Assembly (NCBI RefSeq): GCF_000599885.1
Contig: NZ_JFGT01000003.1
Coordinates: forward strand, 124,001 to 188,000
Source of the DNA: Pantoea sp. IMH
GTDB lineage: Bacteria > Pseudomonadota > Gammaproteobacteria > Enterobacterales > Enterobacteriaceae
Length of the DNA stretch: 64,000 nucleotides
Reading direction: 5' to 3'
Positions within the stretch are counted from its first letter, which is position 1. The number at the start of each line of letters is the position of its first letter. Under the pieces are notes generated by a model. The model saw only the letters and a list, made by a program, of their open reading frames with translations, had not been told where the DNA came from and searched no databases. The translations under genes and the position numbers were made by a program. This document shows positions 59,371 through 64,000 of this stretch, in pieces.

Positions 59371-62300
59371 TTACTCTGCGTCGTAGCCCAGATTGGCGGC
59401 CAGCCAGCGCTCCACTTCGCTGACGGACATCCCCTTACGGCGGGCATAATCCTCCACCTGGTCACGCTGGAGTTGCGCCACGGCAAAATATTTGCTTTCC
59501 GGATGGCTGAAATACCAGCCAGAAACGGCGGCGCCAGGCCACATGGCATAAGATTCCGTCAGCTTCATGCCGGTATGGGTTTCCACGTCCAGCAGTTTCC
59601 AGATGGTTTCTTTTTCAGTATGTTCCGGACAGGCGGGGTAACCCGGCGCCGGCCTGATGCCCTGGTAGTTTTCGCGAATAAGCTCTTCATTACCCAGATT
59701 TTCCGTCGCAGCGTAGCCCCAGATGACCTTCCGTACCCGCTCATGCAGGTATTCAGCAAAGGCTTCCGCCAGACGATCGGCGAGTGCTTTCACCATGATT
59801 TTATTGTAGTCATCATGCCTTGCGTCAAAAGCCTCAGCCAGCGCGTCCTCTTCCAGCCCACCGGTCACCGCAAACGCCCCCAGATAGTCCGCTTTGCCGC
59901 TGCTTTTAGGGGCCACGAAATCGGCGAGGCAATAGTTAGCAAACTCCTTTTTATCTGTCTGCTGACGTAAGTGATGACTCACTTGCAAAACCTGGCTTCG
60001 GGATTCATCCTGGTAAATCTCAATATCGTCTCCCACGCGGTTAGCGGGAAAAAGACCGACCACGCCACGCGGATTTAACGATTTTTCTCTGCTCAGATCG
60101 TCCAGCATCGCATTGGCATCCGCCAGCAGGCGACGGGCTTCCTCGCCGACGATTTCATCTTCCAGGATCCGCGGATATTTCCCCGCGAGCGACCAGGTCA
60201 TAAAAAAAGGCGTCCAGTCGATGTAGTTGCGCAGCGTTTCGATGTCAGCACTTACTTCGCTTATGCCCAGCCTGTGTACTGGTGGTGGCGTGTAGGTCTG
60301 CCAGTCAAGGTTAAGGGCATTCTCGCGGGCGGCGGCCAGCGTCACCGGCGGCGTACGCGGTTTTTTACGGCCATGCTGTATGCGTACCGTTTCGTACTCT
60401 TTGCGGGTGCGGGCGACAAAATCATCATGCTGCGTTGCCGACAACAGCGCTGAAACGACGCCAACGGTTCGTGAGGCGTTCTGGACATACACCGTCGGGC
60501 CACTGTAATTTTGTTCGATTTTCACTGCCGTATGCGCTTTTGAGGTGGTCGCGCCGCCAATCAGCAGCGGCAGCGTAAACCTCTGTCGCTCCATCTCTTT
60601 TGCCACATTGACCATCTCATCCAGCGAAGGCGTAATCAGCCCCGAGAGGCCGATCATATCGGCGTTCTGCTCCCTGGCCGTTTTCAGTATTTTTTCGCTG
60701 GGCACCATTACACCCAGATCGATAATTTCGTAGTTATTACATTGAAGCACCACACCCACAATATTTTTGCCGATGTCGTGAACGTCGCCTTTGACCGTCG
60801 CCAGCACGATTTTGCCATTCGTACTGCCCTTTTCCTTACTCGCTTCAATATAGGGTTCCAGCCAGGCAACCGCCTGTTTCATCACGCGGGCAGATTTTAC
60901 GACCTGTGGCAGGAACATTTTGCCTTCGCCAAAAAGATCGCCGACTACGTTCATACCCGCCATCAGCGGTCCTTCAATGACCTCTATTGGCCGGCTGACG
61001 TTCTGACGCGCGGCTTCGGTATCTTCCTCAATAAATTCCGTGATCCCTTTTACCAGCGAATATTCCAGCCGTTTTTCCACCGTCCAGCTACGCCACTCGG
61101 CCTGAGGACGGGTGCTTTCATCCTCTGGCTTGCTGCCACGAAATTTTTCTGCCAGCGCCAGCATCCGCTCGGTGCCATCTTCCCGCCGGTTCAGAATGAC
61201 GTCTTCTACCGCCGCCTTCAGTTCCGGGTCAAGGTCGTCGTAGATCGCCAGCTGCCCGGCGTTGACAATGCCCATATCCATGCCGTTACGGATGGCGTAA
61301 TAGAGAAAGACGGCGTGAATCGCCTCGCGCACCGGATCGTTGCCGCGAAATGAGAAGGATACATTCGAGACGCCGCCCGAAATCATCGCGTGGGGCAGTT
61401 CACGCTTGATGTCTTCACAGGCGCCAATAAAGTCCATGGCGTAGTTGTTATGCTCTTCAATGCCGGTAGCAATGGCAAAGATATTGGGATCGAAAATAAT
61501 GTCTTCCGGCGGGAAACCGACCTCTTCCGTGAGGATTTTGTAAGCCCGCCGACAGATGGCGATTTTGCGCTCACGCGTATCAGCCTGGCCTTCTTCATCA
61601 AAGGCCATGACCACCATCGCCGCTCCGTAACGCCGTACCAGGCGGGCGTGAGCGATGAAAGCTTCCACGCCCTCTTTCATCGAGATGGAGTTAACAATCC
61701 CTTTCCCCTGGATGCACTGCAGCCCTTTTTCGATAACGTCCCATTTTGAAGAGTCGATCATGATCGGCACGCGTGCGATATCCGGTTCGCCCGCAATCAG
61801 GTTGAGGAAACGCACCATTGCCGCTTCGGCATCGAGCATTCCCTCATCCATATTGATATCGATGATCTGTGCGCCACTCTCGACCTGCTGGAGAGCAACT
61901 TCCAGCGCCTCGTTATACTTTTCTTCTTTAATCAGCCGTTTAAACTTTGCCGAACCGGTGACGTTAGTCCGCTCGCCTACGTTAACAAACAGTGAGCCGG
62001 CGCTGATGTTCAGCGGTTCCAGCCCAGAAAGGCGACAGGCCACCGGCAGCACCGGCAGCGCGCGCGGCGGGACGCCCTCTACCGCGTTCACCATGGCTGC
62101 GATATGCGCTGGCGTGGTGCCACAGCAGCCGCCGACAATATTCAGAAAGCCCGATTGCGCCCATTCGCCAATCTGTTGAGCCATGACTGCCGCATCAAGA
62201 TCGTACTCGCCGAACGCGTTTGGCAGACCCGCATTCGGGTGCGCGGTGACGTAGCCTTCAGCAATACGCGACAGCTCCGCCACATACTGACGCAGCTCGT

Positions 62301-63054
62301 CCGGGCCAAGCGCGCAGTTGAGGCCGAAAGAGAGCGGCCGGGCATGGCGCAGCGAATTGTAGAAGGCTTCCGTTGTCTGGCCTGATAATGTCCGGCCAGA
62401 CGCATCGGTAATCGTGCCGGAGATCATCAACGGCAGGGTGATGCCGAGCGCATCGAATTCGCTCTCAACAGCGAAGATGGCCGCTTTGGCGTTAAGCGTA
62501 TCGAATACCGTCTCAATCATGATGATATCCGCCCCGCCCTCTACCAGCGCGCGGGTAGACTCACGATAGGCTTCCACCAGCTGGTTAAAGGTCACGTTAC
62601 GGAAAGCGGGATCGTTCACATCCGGTGAAATGGAACAGGTACGGTTAGTTGGCCCAAGGACACCCGCCACATAGCGCGGCTTCTCTGGCCTGCGCGCCGT
62701 CCACTCGTCGGCGCAGGCGCGGGCCAGCCTGGCCGCCTCGTAGTTAATTTCCGCAGAAAGTGATGACATCTGGTAGTCCGCCATCGCAATGGAGGTGGCG
62801 TTGAAGGTGTTGGTTTCGAGGATGTCGGCGCCCGCCTCCAGATAACCGTTATGGATCGCCGCGATCACATCCGGACGTGTCAGCACCAGCAGATCATTGT
62901 TGCCTTTCAGATCGCTCTGCCAGTCGGCAAAGCGCTCACCACGAAAATCCGCTTCTTGCAGACGGTAGCTCTGGATCATTGTGCCCATGCCGCCATCCAG
63001 CACCATGATGCGCTTCGCCAGCTGCTGATGCAGCGCTTCTGTTCTGTTACCCAC
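59371..63054 (-). CDS. metH: Cobalamin-dependent methionine synthase
   Basis: Transfers methyl from methyltetrahydrofolate to homocysteine via cobalamin. With start GTG 63054 (GAGG seven bases upstream) it has 1227 residues, exactly as in E. coli; the frame is open 109 codons further upstream but those residues have no homology. Domains: homocysteine-binding barrel (2-325) with Zn ligands in FGLNCALG and IVGGCCG; folate barrel (about 356-617; [12 protein letters not shown]); cobalamin cap and Rossmann domain (about 650-890) with the axial histidine in GDVHDIG; AdoMet reactivation domain (about 900-1227; [12 protein letters not shown]). Divergent from iclR; candidate MetR site upstream. Confidence 0.98.
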   Translation of the reverse strand: MGNRTEALHQQLAKRIMVLDGGMGTMIQSYRLQEADFRGERFADWQSDLKGNNDLLVLTRPDVIAAIHNGYLEAGADILETNTFNATSIAMADYQMSSLSAEINYEAARLARACADEWTARRPEKPRYVAGVLGPTNRTCSISPDVNDPAFRNVTFNQLVEAYRESTRALVEGGADIIMIETVFDTLNAKAAIFAVESEFDALGITLPLMISGTITDASGRTLSGQTTEAFYNSLRHARPLSFGLNCALGPDELRQYVAELSRIAEGYVTAHPNAGLPNAFGEYDLDAAVMAQQIGEWAQSGFLNIVGGCCGTTPAHIAAMVNAVEGVPPRALPVLPVACRLSGLEPLNISAGSLFVNVGERTNVTGSAKFKRLIKEEKYNEALEVALQQVESGAQIIDINMDEGMLDAEAAMVRFLNLIAGEPDIARVPIMIDSSKWDVIEKGLQCIQGKGIVNSISMKEGVEAFIAHARLVRRYGAAMVVMAFDEEGQADTRERKIAICRRAYKILTEEVGFPPEDIIFDPNIFAIATGIEEHNNYAMDFIGACEDIKRELPHAMISGGVSNVSFSFRGNDPVREAIHAVFLYYAIRNGMDMGIVNAGQLAIYDDLDPELKAAVEDVILNRREDGTERMLALAEKFRGSKPEDESTRPQAEWRSWTVEKRLEYSLVKGITEFIEEDTEAARQNVSRPIEVIEGPLMAGMNVVGDLFGEGKMFLPQVVKSARVMKQAVAWLEPYIEASKEKGSTNGKIVLATVKGDVHDIGKNIVGVVLQCNNYEIIDLGVMVPSEKILKTAREQNADMIGLSGLITPSLDEMVNVAKEMERQRFTLPLLIGGATTSKAHTAVKIEQNYSGPTVYVQNASRTVGVVSALLSATQHDDFVARTRKEYETVRIQHGRKKPRTPPVTLAAARENALNLDWQTYTPPPVHRLGISEVSADIETLRNYIDWTPFFMTWSLAGKYPRILEDEIVGEEARRLLADANAMLDDLSREKSLNPRGVVGLFPANRVGDDIEIYQDESRSQVLQVSHHLRQQTDKKEFANYCLADFVAPKSSGKADYLGAFAVTGGLEEDALAEAFDARHDDYNKIMVKALADRLAEAFAEYLHERVRKVIWGYAATENLGNEELIRENYQGIRPAPGYPACPEHTEKETIWKLLDVETHTGMKLTESYAMWPGAAVSGWYFSHPESKYFAVAQLQRDQVEDYARRKGMSVSEVERWLAANLGYDAE

Positions 63055-63138
63055 TCTCGCCTCTTCAACGTCACCCAGCGGCAAAATGCCTGTGAGCCAT
63101 ACTGGCATAACTTCTGAGCAGGACAAAGCAAAGGACCT

Positions 63139-63151
63139 TGAGACATTTTCA
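63139..63151 (-). promoter_or_regulatory. Candidate MetR binding site of metH
   Basis: TGAGACATTTTCA on the plus strand fits the MetR consensus TGAANNTNNTTCA at seven of nine fixed positions; 85 bases upstream of the metH start. metH is MetR-activated in E. coli, but this match is only moderate. Confidence 0.4.
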
Positions 63152-63249
63152 GTCTGTGACAGGCACTGATCCGACCAGAAAGTGTGACGTTGCATTCCTG
63201 AGCAATAAAACGAAAATGGTTTCCACAGAGTGAAATTAAGGAGTCCGGA

Positions 63250-64000
63250 ATGGCTAATTCTGAAGTTGTGAAACGCGGCAAGAAACCGCGCGTGGCCTCC
63301 GCCCAGCCCGCACAGCCTGCCGGACAGGTGCAGTCGCTGACGCGGGGATTGAAACTGCTGGAATTCATCGCCGATTCTCACGGCAGCGTTGCGCTGACCG
63401 AGCTGGCACAGCAGGCAGGTTTACCCAATTCCACCACGCATCGTCTCCTGACCACCATGCAGCAGCAGGGCTTTGTCCGCCAGGTCGGTGATTTGGGCCT
63501 CTGGACCATCGGCTCTCATGCTTTTGTTGTCGGCAGCAGCTTTCTGCAGAGCCGCAACCTGCTGGCGCTGGTGCATCCGATGCTGCGTCAGCTGATGGAG
63601 GATTCCGGCGAAACGGTCAACCTTGCGGTGCTGGATATCAGCGATCGCCAGGCGGTCATTATCGATCAGGTGCAGTGCACGCAACTGATGCGCATGTCCG
63701 CGCCGATTGGCGGCAAGCTGCCGATGCACGCGTCAGGCGCAGGCAAAGCATTCCTGGCCAATCTCGATGATGCTCAGGTCAGTGAACTGCTGCACCGCCA
63801 GGGGCTGCATCATTACACGCCGCATACTTTGATGTCGCCGCACAGCCTGAAAGAGAACCTTGCGCAGATACGCAAAATTGGCTTCGCCTTTGATGATGAA
63901 GAGCATGCGCTGGGGCTGCGCTGCGTGGCGGCCTGCATCTACGATGAGCACCGTGAGCCCTTTGCCGCGATTTCGATTTCGGGGCCGGTATCGCGCGTCA
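63250..64000 (+). CDS. iclR: Acetate operon repressor IclR, 3' end cut off by window
   Basis: Repressor of the glyoxylate bypass operon aceBAK. 250 of about 275 residues are inside the window. N-terminal basic arm ([11 protein letters not shown]), winged HTH ([38 protein letters not shown], about 29-80) and the GAF-like effector domain ([47 protein letters not shown], with the ligand-binding Cys and acidic residues) are visible. GGAG ribosome binding site is six bases before ATG 63250. Divergent from metH as in E. coli; aceBAK is expected beyond the edge. Confidence 0.97.
   Translation, partial: MANSEVVKRGKKPRVASAQPAQPAGQVQSLTRGLKLLEFIADSHGSVALTELAQQAGLPNSTTHRLLTTMQQQGFVRQVGDLGLWTIGSHAFVVGSSFLQSRNLLALVHPMLRQLMEDSGETVNLAVLDISDRQAVIIDQVQCTQLMRMSAPIGGKLPMHASGAGKAFLANLDDAQVSELLHRQGLHHYTPHTLMSPHSLKENLAQIRKIGFAFDDEEHALGLRCVAACIYDEHREPFAAISISGPVSRV

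Noticed and set aside
63055-63381. N-terminal extension of metH
   Set aside because: The residues have no homology to MetH, overlap iclR in antisense, and the GTG at 63054 gives the exact family length with a ribosome binding site.

Overview
The window reads as a chromosomal segment of an enterobacterium, most likely an Erwiniaceae member (Pantoea/Erwinia type). The evidence is close protein similarity and conserved gene order to the acs-soxRS-ssb-uvrA-dnaB-lexA-plsB-ubiCA-pgi-lysC-metH-iclR stretch of the Escherichia coli chromosome, combined with breaks in that order (no mal/lamB block, no alr, no pepE/rluF) and several non-coli insertions. Nearly all of it is dense housekeeping sequence. 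All database-type statements here come from memory of the families, because no search was run.

Layout. 1-4.2 kb: acetate uptake and activation operon (acs 3' part, yjcH, actP). 4.3-10.4 kb: YfaZ porin-like protein, an LrgAB/CidAB-type membrane pair with a divergent LysR regulator, the antiporter YjcE and the purine permease GhxP (candidate PurR operator). 10.7-14.9 kb: glutathione transferase, soxR/soxS with a perfect SoxR operator, a GGDEF diguanylate cyclase in the place where E. coli has the phosphodiesterase yjcC/pdeC, and yjcB behind a strong CRP site. 14.9-22.1 kb: an AT-richer accessory block between yjcB and ssb. It holds a TupA-type ATP-grasp protein, a Wzx-like flippase, a solitary IS3 OrfA-like protein, about 1.7 kb of non-coding or decayed DNA with four degenerate 72-76 bp repeats, a nitroreductase and a VirK/YbjX protein.

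22.2-33.4 kb: ssb and uvrA (LexA box), a YahK-like alcohol dehydrogenase, yjbR, yjbQ, tyrB, a YitT-family membrane protein with an Lrp-type regulator where alr is expected, dnaB and qor. 33.6-45.3 kb: pspG (sigma-54 promoter), dusA, a TraF-like outer-membrane protein, zur (candidate Zur operator), yjbJ, lexA-dinF (two SOS boxes), dgkA/plsB divergent pair, ubiCA and psiE. 45.4-49.3 kb: yjbEFGH exopolysaccharide operon.

49.9-64 kb: pgi, a CPA1/RCK antiporter inserted before lysC, a lysine riboswitch that carries an extra structured segment of about 120 nt, lysC, aqpZ, panS, yjbB, metH and the 5' part of iclR.

No CRISPR array, tRNA, rRNA, prophage or complete insertion sequence was seen, and no wholly new multi-gene system was found. 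The least explained pieces are the expanded riboswitch, the accessory block at 14.9-22.1 kb (repeats, perfect hairpin, OrfA-like protein), and the inverted repeat between pgi and the antiporter.
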